DNA of 32,681 nt, from positions 1-32,681 of the forward strand of contig LWCA01000314.1 in assembly GCA_001642005.1 (NCBI GenBank). The letters are read 5' to 3'. The translations under genes were made by a program, and so were the position numbers. The DNA comes from Intoshia linei. Lineage: Eukaryota > Orthonectida > Rhopaluridae. Positions within the stretch are counted from its first letter, which is position 1. Every line of letters starts with the position of its first letter. A model generated the notes under the pieces. It was not told where the DNA came from. It saw only the letters and a list, made by a program, of their open reading frames with translations, and did no database searches. This document shows positions 9,690-21,200 of the stretch, in pieces.

Positions 9690-12554
9690 TTATTTGATAA
9701 AGTGAGTATTAATATGTAGTTTAAGAGGGAAGGTAGATGTATTAGTAATTGAATAGCTATTAGCTAAAAAAATATGAATATAATATAAATATAAATGAAC
9801 CTGCAGGAATAAAAAAGTCATCACCAGAATTAGCATGAATTTTCTTATTGTTTAGCATCACTAAAGCTGTACCCTTTAATACATTGCATACCTAGATAAA
9901 TTAATAAAAAAGTAAACGGAATAAATTTACCAAAAGAGTGTTAACGTCCGTTTTAGTGAGACCAGTAGATTTATTGATCTGAATAGTCAGCAATACAGAA
10001 CCAAACTTTTTTTCTCTAATGCGGTATCTCAGAGTAATATCCGCATTGTTAACGTTGTATTGGTTATCTGGTATTACCGAAATAAGACCACTTGATAATC
10101 TATATTTCACCGTTGGTTCAATATTTTTAATATTAGAAGACGTATAATCTCTCGGAATTAAAACATTTACTTTAAATTCTTGCGATTTTACTAATATTTT
10201 GTGTTGAATAGGTATAGTTGATCGATGTGAAATTAAGGAAGATGTGGACTTTAAGGTTTTCGATGCAATTTTACCTATAATGTAAATTAATTATCTTGTT
10301 AAAAAACTCACAAAATTGTATATCAATAAATTACTCCATATTGTAGATTCATAGTTTCTTTTAGACCTTCTGATGTTTGGGTATTTTTCTAAAAAATAAA
10401 ATTAAAAGTAAAAATAATAAAAAAATACCCAAATCATCATTGTTTCTCTTGCGCCGGTAATCAACATTCAAAGTATTTGTCATATAATTATATTCATCAC
10501 GTGGTACCTTAACAACAGTGTTGTCATAAGCGATGATGTCTTTGCTGATCAGTTTTTTATTTATCAGTACCTTCTTTTTTTTTTTCTTTTTAGTAAAAAT
10601 GTTTATAATTTTTGATCTGACTGATGGTTTCGAAGGTTTTAATGTAATTTTTGAATTATTAGAAGTACTCTTCTCAATAATTTCATCCACAATTTGGTCC
10701 GTTTCACAATTATTTTGACCAGTAAAACTATGAACAGATTTCACCAAAGAAATATCGGTTTTAGTAAAATGATCAGACTCAACGTTACCCATATCTACGG
10801 AAGTAATAGTGCATTGAGGTTCAGAAATTAAGGGTGGCGGAATTTTGCAATTTTCCCTTAAATTAGAAGAGCTGGTAACATTCTTTTCATTATTAATAGG
10901 TTTATCATGTGTTGAGGTATCATTGACATTCGAGAAAGCTATTTCGATAGAGCTCATCAATTTTGATTCTTCATCTAAATTAAGATTAATATCATAACTT
11001 TGATATAATTAATTTGACATAAAAAATACATTGATAACAAGGTGCGTTACTTTTGCACAATGTACAATATAATGTACAATATACATTATAAAATAATACA
11101 AATTAAAATTAAGATAAGAAAAATACAAAAGTGTCCCAAATTTTTATTATTCTTAAAATGTGTAACAATTTTTCAAAAATAAGGCGACATACACTTTGAG
11201 AATGATTGAAATAGTTGTAAATTGTACATTTAGCATCAAACCACAATTACATTAAAATGGTTAGAAACGATATTGATATTTTAAACAAAAAAGAATATGG
11301 AAATAATGAATTAAGATATTCAATGTAGATAAAATAAAAACATACTTATCGACATGGAATTACGACTAACTCTTACAGTTTTTTTAAAGTCTTCCATAAT
11401 GGAATATTCGGAAACATCATTACATCTAAATAAAGTAAGGAATAAATACAAACAGTTTACTCGTTTATTTTTTCAAATGCGTCTGCCTTTACGTCTAAAA
11501 AGTAAATTTAAAAATAAATTGAATTATTTTACTTTTAGCCTCAACACTTGAAACATCATCTAGATATGTCCTTACTGTTTCATGATACTCATTTACTTTT
11601 GCCTTTTTTTCCAATTTGTTTCTAAAAAGAATAAATACTAAAATTTACGAAATCAATTTATAATGCAATGAGGTCTGAGTGGAAGGGAGGATGGTGACAT
11701 GGATAATTTGTTATATCTAATCTTATCGTCCCGTTATAAATATGTGACAATTATTTTTAACCAACTTGTATAAATTACATATTGAATACACTGTATTATA
11801 TTGTGCTGCAAAAAAACTATATTCATTGTCATAAACAAGATTTATACGTTTAAATCTATGTTGTAACACAGGGCTCGGCAACCCTTTACATCTCATGACC
11901 ACTTTTTTATATCAATAAAAATTTAATAAGTATGTAATAGTATGTTCAACTTTGTTTTTTTTTTAAACTCAGTAAATACTTTTTTTCAAATTTTAGTCAA
12001 AGTACTCTAAAAAAATTGATGAATTTTCAGTTTTCGTTCTGAAAACGTAAAAATGCAATACATAAAATGTATGTTTCAAATTTTGGATAAAAATAAATTA
12101 TATTACTTAAAATAAATAACTAATATTTAAAAAAAGGTAATATTCGAATTTTATAATAAAATATTATCATTAGAATAGTAGATAAAATAGACAAAAATTG
12201 CTTATAAATTACTTTTTGTAGACATGAAGTTTTATTGTATTTTAAAATTCAGTTTCAATTAATTGTGGCGTAATCCTAGTTCTACGAATAGACGTGAATT
12301 ACCCCACTGCAAATAAATAATCTTTCAATTGATGCACTAATTGCAGGTATTAATAATTTAATTATCTAATTACTAGGGCGAATTATGTCATAAAAATAAA
12401 AAATTGTTCTAAAAAAATTGAACTAAAATACTAAGACATATTCACAGTATTAAATCTTAGACATTCAATAATATTAATTATAAACATACCTTCTTGTCCT
12501 TTTTTGTAGATTATTTATTTTTCTGAATAGCCTACTTCTATTTAACCGGCTCAT
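9690..12554 (-). CDS. CENPC: CENP-C-like centromere/kinetochore protein, nine exons, 458 aa
   Basis: Minus-strand exons in order: 12490-12554, 11533-11621, 11461-11494, 11346-11425, 10429-10974, 10335-10388, 9931-10274, 9801-9891, 9690-9763. All borders are GT-AG, all phases agree, and the total is 1377 nt. Introns are 35-60 bp except the first (868) and fourth (371). The N-terminus is basic (MSRLNRSRLFRKINNLQKR). A Lys run lies in exon 5. Residues 278-289 read RRSKRNYESTIW, resembling the CENP-C motif that binds the CENP-A nucleosome. The last 70 residues fit the Mif2/CENP-C cupin fold: VLKGTALVMLNNKKI, SGDDFFIPA, NSYSITN, ending just after it as CENP-C proteins do (human pattern VPRGNxYxIxN). 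Known role: scaffold of the inner kinetochore, dimerising through the cupin. The ATG is preceded by an in-frame TGA. Intron 1 carries a GCTCGGCAACC element end near 11869. Confidence 0.85.
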
Positions 12555-13068
12555 AAAATCAAATATTCAATATAATAGAATGTAGTTTGGAAATAAAGTT
12601 TTGATATGAATTATATTTACTTTTGCGCCATTATACATAAACAAATTAATTTACTATGGTATTAATATGTAAGTATGTAATTAATAGTATGGGATAAATT
12701 TTATAACAAAATATGCTAGAAATAATTTTTGTGTTGTAACAGTGAAGTTACAGTTCAAGTTGAAGCTTGTAGGTTTAAGTTCCGAATATAACAAATACAA
12801 GGTTGTTCATAATATTATAATAATTTATTTTTACATATTCTGTGGTTACTAATTCACTAATGAGTAGATAAATTAAATAAAATTTTGAATAGAATTAATT
12901 TGGTTTTATATGAACATGAAGGGAGCAGGTTTTGATAATGTTCATACTATACTGTAATATGAACATATATGAATGGTGATAATAATATAATTAAAAGTTT
13001 CAAAATGTCCCACTCAATAATAATCCCGTGATAACTTTTACATAAAAATATTTTTTTGGAATGATTTA
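12555..13068. other. Spacer upstream of the CENP-C homologue
   Basis: AT-rich. No exon is identified. Any promoter of the CENP-C gene would be here, but no recognisable element is visible. Confidence 0.4.
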
Positions 13069-13430
13069 TTAACATTTTTTTATAGTTCCCATAAAATCAG
13101 TTATTTTCAATGATCGAGATTTTTTTTCTTGTTGAATTTCATCAATTATACCCCATATTTGAGGAAGTTTTGCATGTAGTACTTTTCTATTTCTTTTGAA
13201 CAAAGATGTGCATCATAATTTGTTACTGTATTTACCTTTTTGTTATGCTCATCATCTTCAGAATCAGATTCGTTTTTTACGCTCAATTCTTTCAATCGCT
13301 TTTCTATCAATTCGTTTAGAAATTAACTGTCATCTTTTATCTTTGTATCATAACTTTGCGGATCACACAATATTTCATTTTGTACTTCTTCATTAACACT
13401 ATTATGAATATCTAACTTTGCATTTTCCAT
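13069..13430 (-). pseudogene. Short two-exon gene, probably broken; C-terminus resembles a PIP degron
   Basis: The minus-strand ATG at 13430 opens a frame: MENAKLDIHNSVNEEVQNEIL, then a TAA at 13323-13325, then FLNELIEKRLKELSVKN and SDSEDDEHNKK up to a donor gtaaat at 13235. After a possible 43-bp intron, 13192-13069 is open: NRKVLHAKLPQIWGIIDE, then KKSRSLKITDFMGTIKKC-stop. Composition in both blocks is protein-like. The internal stop and a one-base phase mismatch across the intron point to a pseudogene, unless the splice model or the sequence is wrong. SLKITDFM....K is similar to the PCNA-interacting degron pattern (Qxx[IM]TD[FY][FY]xxx[KR]) but lacks the Gln. No family is named. Confidence 0.4.
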
Positions 13431-14157
13431 TGATTTCGAGAAACAATTTTTGATGCGTTTTTGGTGTAGTATGCTTAATATCTATCTATTTGTGATTGTA
13501 ATTGCACTTGAAGTAATTATTACTTTTGTTACAACATACAGTAGTATATGACATACATGTAGTTTTGTGAAGCTGCATTTTCTATTCTAACAAATTAAAA
13601 AAAAAAGGAATAAATTAGATGTCCTGGTCGGTATGCGAGTGAACCTATCAAAAACAATGCAAAGATTTAGATCACTTCTCATTTCAAAGCAACAATAACG
13701 ATTCCATTAAAATTGGGGAGTAATTAATTTTTCAGTATTTAATTAAAATACTGACATTTTTTAATAAAAAATTTTCTGTATTTTAAAAATAAAATTGTCA
13801 GTATACACACTAAAATATTAGTAATAAAAAATATTTTGTCAGTTTTTAATTGCTTTCTTGTCAATAAATATATTAACTAGATCAGTATTCATCGAAAATT
13901 GTAAGTAACTCAACAAAAAAGTATATAGAAATAAACACATTTTATCAGTTTAATTCAAGTAACTAGTTAACTTCATTTATAATTAATATTGTTATAATTG
14001 ATTTTTAATCAGGGGTGCACAGTCATTAAGATCAATATTTGGGGGTGCATAGGTCAAAAAAGGTTAAGAAACACTGCGGTAAACGAACGATAAAAAATTA
14101 GATGATTTGTAAATTAACTTTATTTTTTGTTAAATCAGGGGATGTCACGACTTTTAG
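13431..14157. other. Spacer ending in a hAT-type terminal repeat
   Basis: AT-rich, no exon seen. At about 14058-14078 the sequence 'aaaaaaggttaagaaacactg' is the reverse complement of the CAGTGTTTCTTAACC type of hAT end. It lies 80 bp beyond the stop of the hAT-derived frame at 14158-14493 and probably belongs to the same element. Confidence 0.5.
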
Positions 14158-14493
14158 TCAATCGATTTGATCTGAATTTTGCTTCTTAACATTGGTAACG
14201 ACTTCTTTTAAATCAGGTAATATTAAATTTTCAGCAATAGTATTAGGTTTACCATTTTTAGCAATTAATAAAGATATATTGTAAGACGCCTTTAATCCAC
14301 AAATTGGTTTTGTAACTATGCAAAGTTTTAAAAAATTTGGAATTTTGTTTAAAGTTTCATACTCAGTTTTTAATATTTTGAAATAATCAGCATTTTTTTC
14401 ACATTTATGTGGATGGAGTCGATACAAGTGATCTTTCATCTTAGAAGGCTTTATAGCATCATTGCTAAATATTTTTTTGCATAATAAGCACAT
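14158..14493 (-). mobile_element. Fragment of a ZBED5/FAM200-type hAT transposase (BED finger end)
   Basis: An open frame of 111 residues begins MCLLCKKIFSNDAIKPSKMKDH and continues YRLHPHKCEKNADYFK. The Cys-x2-Cys and two His with SNDAxxPSKMxxHL spacing fit the BED-type zinc finger at the N-terminus of ZBED5-like hAT transposases. ASYNISLLIAKNGKPNTIAENLILP matches the next conserved block (A.Y.va..IAk..KphTIgE.LilP). The catalytic core is absent. A hAT terminal repeat lies close by at 14078. Confidence 0.75.
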
Positions 14494-14743
14494 TGGATTA
14501 GAATCTAATTAATAATTAATTAAACTATGGCCCGCAGGCCAATTTGGCCTTCAATTTAAATTAATAGTTTTAAATGTTAAGTACATAAAAATATGTTCAT
14601 TGTTCAAAAAGGACAATGTTCATATGAAAAAATCTTTTTTCATATGAATCTCTAACGTTTTTAACAAACCAAAATCGTCGTGTTCATATAGAACAGAATT
14701 GAAAATACAAGTTACACATATATTTATGTTTAATTGGAATTAA

Positions 14744-14860
14744 TTAATATTTTGTAACACCTCGTTTAGTATGTATGAGAGCCGTAATTCTCCCTGGCAT
14801 ACTATTAATACAGTCTTTTGCCAGTTTTTTCAAATTAGGAGAATTTATTGGAGATTTCTT
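14744..14860 (-). mobile_element. C-terminal remnant of a Tc1/mariner transposase
   Basis: The minus strand reads SPNLKKLAKDCINSMPGRI, then TALIHTKRGVTKY and a TAA. This is the typical Tc1-type C-terminus (L..SMP.R..A.I...GG.TKY-stop). Only the last 30-40 residues survive, directly abutting the gypsy integrase fragment. Confidence 0.65.
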
Positions 14861-15108
14861 TTCTTTTCCATTATTGTGCGATGTAGTCGTTCTACTTTAA
14901 CTATTTGTTGATGTGTGTAGGGTTCTCATGCTGTTTTGTTGATATTGAAAAGTTTACAGAGCTCATGGATTATTGAACATTCAAATTGCTTTCCTTGGTC
15001 GGTTTGAATTTGTTTTGGTGGTCCATATCTAATAACTATTTTTTTACCTACCGTTGTAAACCGTTTCATCAACCGGGAAAACCACCGCACAATTCTCTCG
15101 GTTTTCAC
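14861..15108 (-). mobile_element. Ty3/gypsy integrase core fragment
   Basis: The frame reads WFSRLMKRFTTVG, then YGPPKQIQTDQGKQFE, HELCKLFNINKT, a TGA at 14926, then EPYTHQQIVKVERLHRTIM. This matches the integrase core: the TDxGxxF aspartate motif, and the VERxNRT motif carrying the catalytic Glu. The reading frame carries a stop where the family has no break, so it is dead. The 3' neighbour is a Tc1 fragment, which shows nested or adjacent insertions just upstream of the SERINC start codon at 15220. Confidence 0.75.
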
Positions 15109-15219
15109 CTCTGAAAAATTGTTTTTATAATAACATAAACAAAATACAGTTTTATAATACAGTTTTGATAGTTTATTTCAGTAGCTATAGAATTAGTTTT
15201 GCAAATTTTTTTTAAATTA

Positions 15220-18200
15220 ATGGGTTGCATTGTTTCTTCAGTAATGTTATTTTTCCATCATGTATTAATATAAATGTAGCTGGCTTGTTGTTGTACTGGA
15301 GCAGCGTGTTCTTTATGTTGCGCTCCTTTTACTAAATGCCGATCCTCAGTTTTAACAAGATTAACGTATTGCATTATTATAATATGTTTTGCCTTTTTGT
15401 GTTTATTTTTTACCAGATATGATGGAATTCAAGAAATTTTGGCAAAGGTATTTAAATTATAATAATTATCAAAATTCTATGAGTTCATTTATAGAGCAGT
15501 GGCCACTGGTCATCAAACTGGCCACAAAAAAATTTAAAAAAATGGATATAATCTAATTATTTATCATACAATCGTATCTAAATTATTAGAAACTTATCTT
15601 TAATTAATTCAGATAATACGTTGAGGTTTTAATTAGCGACATTTGATTTTTGTCTGACCTGCACAATTTTAATTTGGGGCTAATCCGATCCACAAGTTAA
15701 ATAGTCTGATTTCTACTGTTTTAGAGCAACAAATATTTAACTCATGGAGCAAGTGCAATTTATCTCGCAATCTAATATATCCAAGTTTATTTATCTGACG
15801 AAATTTTTGTAAAAAGGGGCTCATTTTTCCAATTTAATCATTTAAAAATGATATTCTTGAATATTATGTTTATTTTGTGTGCTTAATTTAAAATGCCAAG
15901 TTAAGACCCTTGGAGAGGTGGTTAGGGTCTATATGACTACGCATCGTTTGCATTATTTTAAAGGGATCTATTTTTCATTTTCTGGAGGCATCCTGTTGGT
16001 TAGGTTCGGCTTCAATCCAATTCATTAGTGAGTAACCAAATAATATTTTAATTGATAAAATACGTCACTCAAAATGATTAAACATTACTGTTTTAAGTTA
16101 TAGGTAAAATTCTGTATTGAATTTTAGATACCATATATCTGTAGTTCTGGGGATGTTTGCAAAAATATTTCTGGAGTTCAAGCAATTTTAAGACTTGGAT
16201 TTGTTATGGCTCTATTTCATTTTGTCATGTCCATTATTTTAATCAATGTTCAAGATTCAACAGATTGTAGAGTTGGCGTTCAAAATGGGTATTTGTTTGA
16301 TGATATAATATATATTTATTCAGATTTTGGGCTATTAAATCTTTGGGAATAATTGGAGGTGCTATTGGCATGTTGTTTGTACCTGCGGGTAAATTTGATA
16401 TTGTTATGGTATATGCTTCTACTGTGATTGGATTCATTTTTATCTTTATTCAAATGATATCCATCATATTTTTCTCCTACAGTATTCGAGATAAAATTTT
16501 TGATAAACAAGAAAATAGCGACAGCAAGGCATGGAAATGGTGTAATATTTATTTTTTTTATATTCAATATTTTCTACATACATCTGTAATTTGTTGTATC
16601 TTACAGTTACAGCACGGTTGGGTACCTCGTGCAACGGGTCACACTGCACATTTAATTTATCGCGGGTCGCACCAAGAAAAATTCTTCAATTTCACTTCGT
16701 TCCTGTTTTTAAAAATTTTTTTTAATCGATATTACATACCCTTATACCTATTTTCACTAGTTTAAGAATATTTTTAACTTAATAGTCAATACATTTACTC
16801 CTTAAATGTATTTGAATCCAGTAAATTCTCATATTCGGTAGAATTACAAAAATAATATTAAATCATTATTGTTTATTATTAACATAATTCACTCATACTT
16901 ATGATTTATTTTGCTTTTATCTATATGGCTAAATGTAATAAGCCAATTATAGTAGAAAATGTTTAAAACGGTGTTTAAAAGTTGAAACATTTAAAAATAA
17001 ATCATTTATATATCTACTCAAAGGGACAACAGAATTATTTTATGGGTCACTGGTTGCCTATCCCTGTCTGAGTGCTACATTATCATCGATTTTACTAATT
17101 TATCATTGATTTTTTCACCCAATTTTTAAACATTTTGAAGATTTTTCAAGATTATCGAACCGTATAAAAAAATTTATCATGAGTTCCTTAATAATTAAAA
17201 ACTAGCAAAAAATATTTAAACTAATACTTTTATGTATTATAATAATATATAAAAAAAATGAATATTAAAGTACTTGTTTGACCGTGAAGGCATCACTTAT
17301 TCGGATTGAAATTTTTTGTGTTTCTTAACAGGATACAACTATACCATCTGTATTTTTTATTCATTCTAGGGCTGTTTTGATTTTAAAAAAAAATTATTTT
17401 TTTTGAGGTTTTCATTTATGGAATGTTTATGATTTTAAATTTCAAACTATCCCTAAATATTTTGGAACATGTTTCATTTTTAAAACAAAGGGTAATTTGG
17501 GTTTTGAACATTAAGGTATGCGTTTTTGTGGCTGAAATTAACGACAATGTTAATGCATTTAAAACATGTCTCAGAATGTATGTTTTATTAAATTTTTGGG
17601 CTAATTTTTTTTAAACAAAAGGGAAAATTGGGTTTTTGAACCTGAAGCACTCAAATTCTGAAACTGAAAAATAGATAAAAACACGTCTTGCGAAAAACTG
17701 TATTAGAAATTTGGTTTTTTAAATTGTGCGATTGTCAATTTTTTCAATAAATGGTTACAAACAGACACACATACATTCGTTTTTATATAAGTAAAGGATA
17801 GTACAAACATTAGTGCGTATTAGCACATTAAATTAATATACATTATATTTTATAAGAAAATTATAATATCAATTTAAAAATAATCTAAAATTTTCTAATT
17901 TAATTTAAGATTCTCGCCCAGGTTGAGAATGGACGTCGAAAGATGCGGATGTTAAAGTCATAATTCACCATTGTTTTTTGAAAAATATAATTTTAACAGC
18001 GGACCAAGGCAGTGGTTCTCAACCCGTGTTCCGCGAAATTTAATAGGGGTTCCGTGAAATATAAATGCGATATTTTTCAAATTAAAGTTTTTCTAAATTA
18101 CTGTTGTATGCAATAAAACAACATCATTTCTCAAATTTAAATCAAATAAGTTTTAATAACTTCGTCTCTCAAAAACACGTCCAAGAATTAAAATCATCTT

Positions 18201-21200
18201 TAAAAAATATCAGGCCCAAATTTCTCATTGAGAACAAAATTAATTTATTTATTAAAACATTTATGTTTTCAATATTAGAAGCGTAATTTTTTAATTAAAA
18301 ATCAAATTGTTTTATATATGCGACATGCGAAAAAAAATTTTTGATCATGCTTTTAGGTGCTGCGATTTTTTGAAATTTCATAAGGGTTTCGCGCAGTAAA
18401 AAAGGTTGAGAAACACTGGGTCAAGGTATAAAAAAAGATAATATAACTCACACCTTTTCCAAAAAGATGTTATTTATATTAATGAGTCATTAATAATGAC
18501 TAGTGTATTATAAATTAATTGATTATGTAACGTTTAGTACATCTTATGCTAATTTTCTTTGGATATTGCGGATCGTTGGCGTTTGTAGTTTTTAATTACG
18601 TATTTTTTACAAGATCGACGGTATGATTATATTACATACTATAATTAATGTTTTGGTGTATGTCCGTATAAAACCAAACTAGAAATTACGGATACTGAAG
18701 TTTTACGGGCATTAATATTAAAATTGATAATGATGTTCAACTAATTTTTATTATGGCCAATTAAGTTGATTAAATAATTTTCAATTATATTTTGATCCGT
18801 AAATTACGGATAAAAATAAATAATAGGGGCAACCGTGTGGATTGGGCATACACCATAATAATGTTCACTGAATATGATGTTTTACGGTGGCTAAATTCTG
18901 GTTTGTGGAGCCCTCGATAAATTGTTCATTTTATCATATTTATGTACCACTTCTAACGTTCCACTGCCTGTCCCTGGTAGAAACGCCAAAAATCATATTC
19001 GAGCCCGCTGAAAATAAAAACAAGTCTTACAAATTTACTAAAACGGTGCGTAATGTTATATATCCATTAGCCACCTATCTACGGCTCTAGTTTTGACAGT
19101 TTAAATTAGACACATGAGATAGTTGATATTCAAAAATGAGACTCCATTTGCAAAAATTTTGTCTAATCTTTTATTACACTTTACAACAAATTTTAGACAA
19201 ACTCAGTAAAACTTTCGTTATATGTAAGTCAACTAGTATACATCTCTTTAAAATAAAAATATATTAATTTGAAGATTGAGATTCGTTTTAATTGAAGGTC
19301 AAAGTTGTTTTTGAAGAATTACCCTTCTCCGTGATGTCAATTTGCAATTAATATTGTTTTTATAAATGATAAAATTGATGGGTAAACCTATATACCTATA
19401 CACCTGTATAAAAAAAATTTCATTAATTAATTAATTATCTATAGATTTGACGCAACATCGACAAACTAAATTAAATAAACATTTTTGGTGGATTAACTAC
19501 TAACATTACACGTAAAATCATGTTTTTCGGGTTACCCATAGATCAATTTTGTTAACTATCAAGGATGCAAGTGATAGACATAAATTCCATATATTAAGAT
19601 ATAAGCATGTATCAATTAAAAATGTTTATGTTAATAAAAATAATCAGAACTTTATTTGACTTGTTTGTTTGTAATTGTAATTGTAAAACATGTCACTTTT
19701 TTTTTGTGGGTAAAAATTTAATAGAATAGTAAAATTACTAATTAAAATATCACATGTTTTTGATCTTCAATTATAAAAATATGTATATTGTTAGAATCAC
19801 AAAAATTAGCTGATTATTTTAGTATATATTACATTAAGTTTCTTTTTGCAAGGTTGGACAGTGTCATTATATAAATACTGTCATATTATATTATTATTTA
19901 AACAATTTATGGTTAAGTTATTCACGTCTCATTTCTCATTTTTTAGAAGGACAATTCAATATGCCCAATGCCAGCTCTGTTTACATCAGTAAATATGGGT
20001 ATTTGTGTGTTTTTAAATGGTTCTTCATTTATAATTTCTAAACGAACCGGTTTATTATTTATTTTATTTTTAAAACTTTCTAAAATTTAATTAAAATAGG
20101 TCTCAACACACTTCTCGTTACTGCTATCATGGGTTGTTACATAATGTTTATTACTACTACTGCTATTCATGCTAATCCAGGTAAGTTTTTTTTAGATTTT
20201 ATTTTGAATTTTATTTAAAGATATCGACTGCAATCCACAATTTGGTGTAATGACCGCTGATAAACAACTTGGAACTAGTAATAGTGTTATCGTTGACACG
20301 ATCATTATGTTTTTTATTTGGATTTTGGCTATTCTGTTTAGTTGGTATGTTTTCTTATTCTTTAGTTGACGTAAATTTAGTGTTCGTTCCAATTTGGTCA
20401 AAATTGCTAGTGGAGGTATGTAATTTTTTGTTTATTCAGTTATACAGGATTTATATTTATTCTTCATTTTTTTATATTTAAATTAATTTCATACTATTAT
20501 TTGGGAAGCCCAAACTGTATCAGACCGGCAGAAGAATCACACGTGAAAATTTTTATTGATTTTTTCTCTAATTTTTGGAAAGTTGCAGATTTTCGAGTTA
20601 CAATAAATTTTTAAATATTCATATCTGGGTATATTAAATATAATAAGATTGATACTAAAAACTGCGAAATGATAACACAGGACAACATTTTTACAGTTTT
20701 AAAAAAATTGATATTAGGTTTTATTTTTAAATGATAGACCGAATTGCAAAATGTATATTCTGGAAAATAGAGGGAAATGTGTATCCTAGTTACCGTAATA
20801 ATATCATATTAATATTATTTTATACCAAGGATTATTGCATATTTTAAATCATTAAGTTAACTATTTTGGGTAACTAATATTTTTTAAATACATAATTAAA
20901 ATTGGTGAATCTAATAAAACTATAATAATTTTAATTATAAAATTATCTTTAAAAAAAAGGGCAAAATTTACCCTAATCATAGGTTTTGTACAGAGATTTC
21001 TGGGATATTTTTTTACAATACAATCTACATGAGAAGACGTAAATATAATGCATTACACAACATTATTTATTATCCAGATTTTTTTTAAATTAAGTTTTAA
21101 TAATTAACAAATAGACAAAATTTGAAATCCACCATAAAGAATAATTATAACGCATGTATACATTTTTTTAACTTTAACACGAAATGGTTCACATTTGATA

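Noticed and set aside
10361-10428. C-terminal hydrophobic tail (LLFLLLILFF) on the CENP-C exon 5 frame
   Set aside because: This is translation of a 40-bp intron; splicing at 10428/10389 restores the frame into RRSKR.
15960-16030. Possible extra SERINC exon before a strong-looking gtgagt donor at 16028
   Set aside because: Its phases cannot join exon 2 (ending 15447) to exon 3 (starting 16128), and the direct 15447-16128 junction already gives the conserved ILAKIPYIC.
16542-16765. Continuous reading of the SERINC exon 4 frame to 16765
   Set aside because: After the donor at 16542 the frame no longer matches SERINC and runs into a MITE end. Splicing to 18538 restores the family pattern (LHLMLIFFGYCGSLAFVVFNYVFFT) with matching phase.
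18887-19090. 67-residue plus-strand frame in SERINC intron 5
   Set aside because: It is not related to SERINC, has no splice signals of matching phase, and sits in repeat-like sequence with recurring 'attacgga' words.
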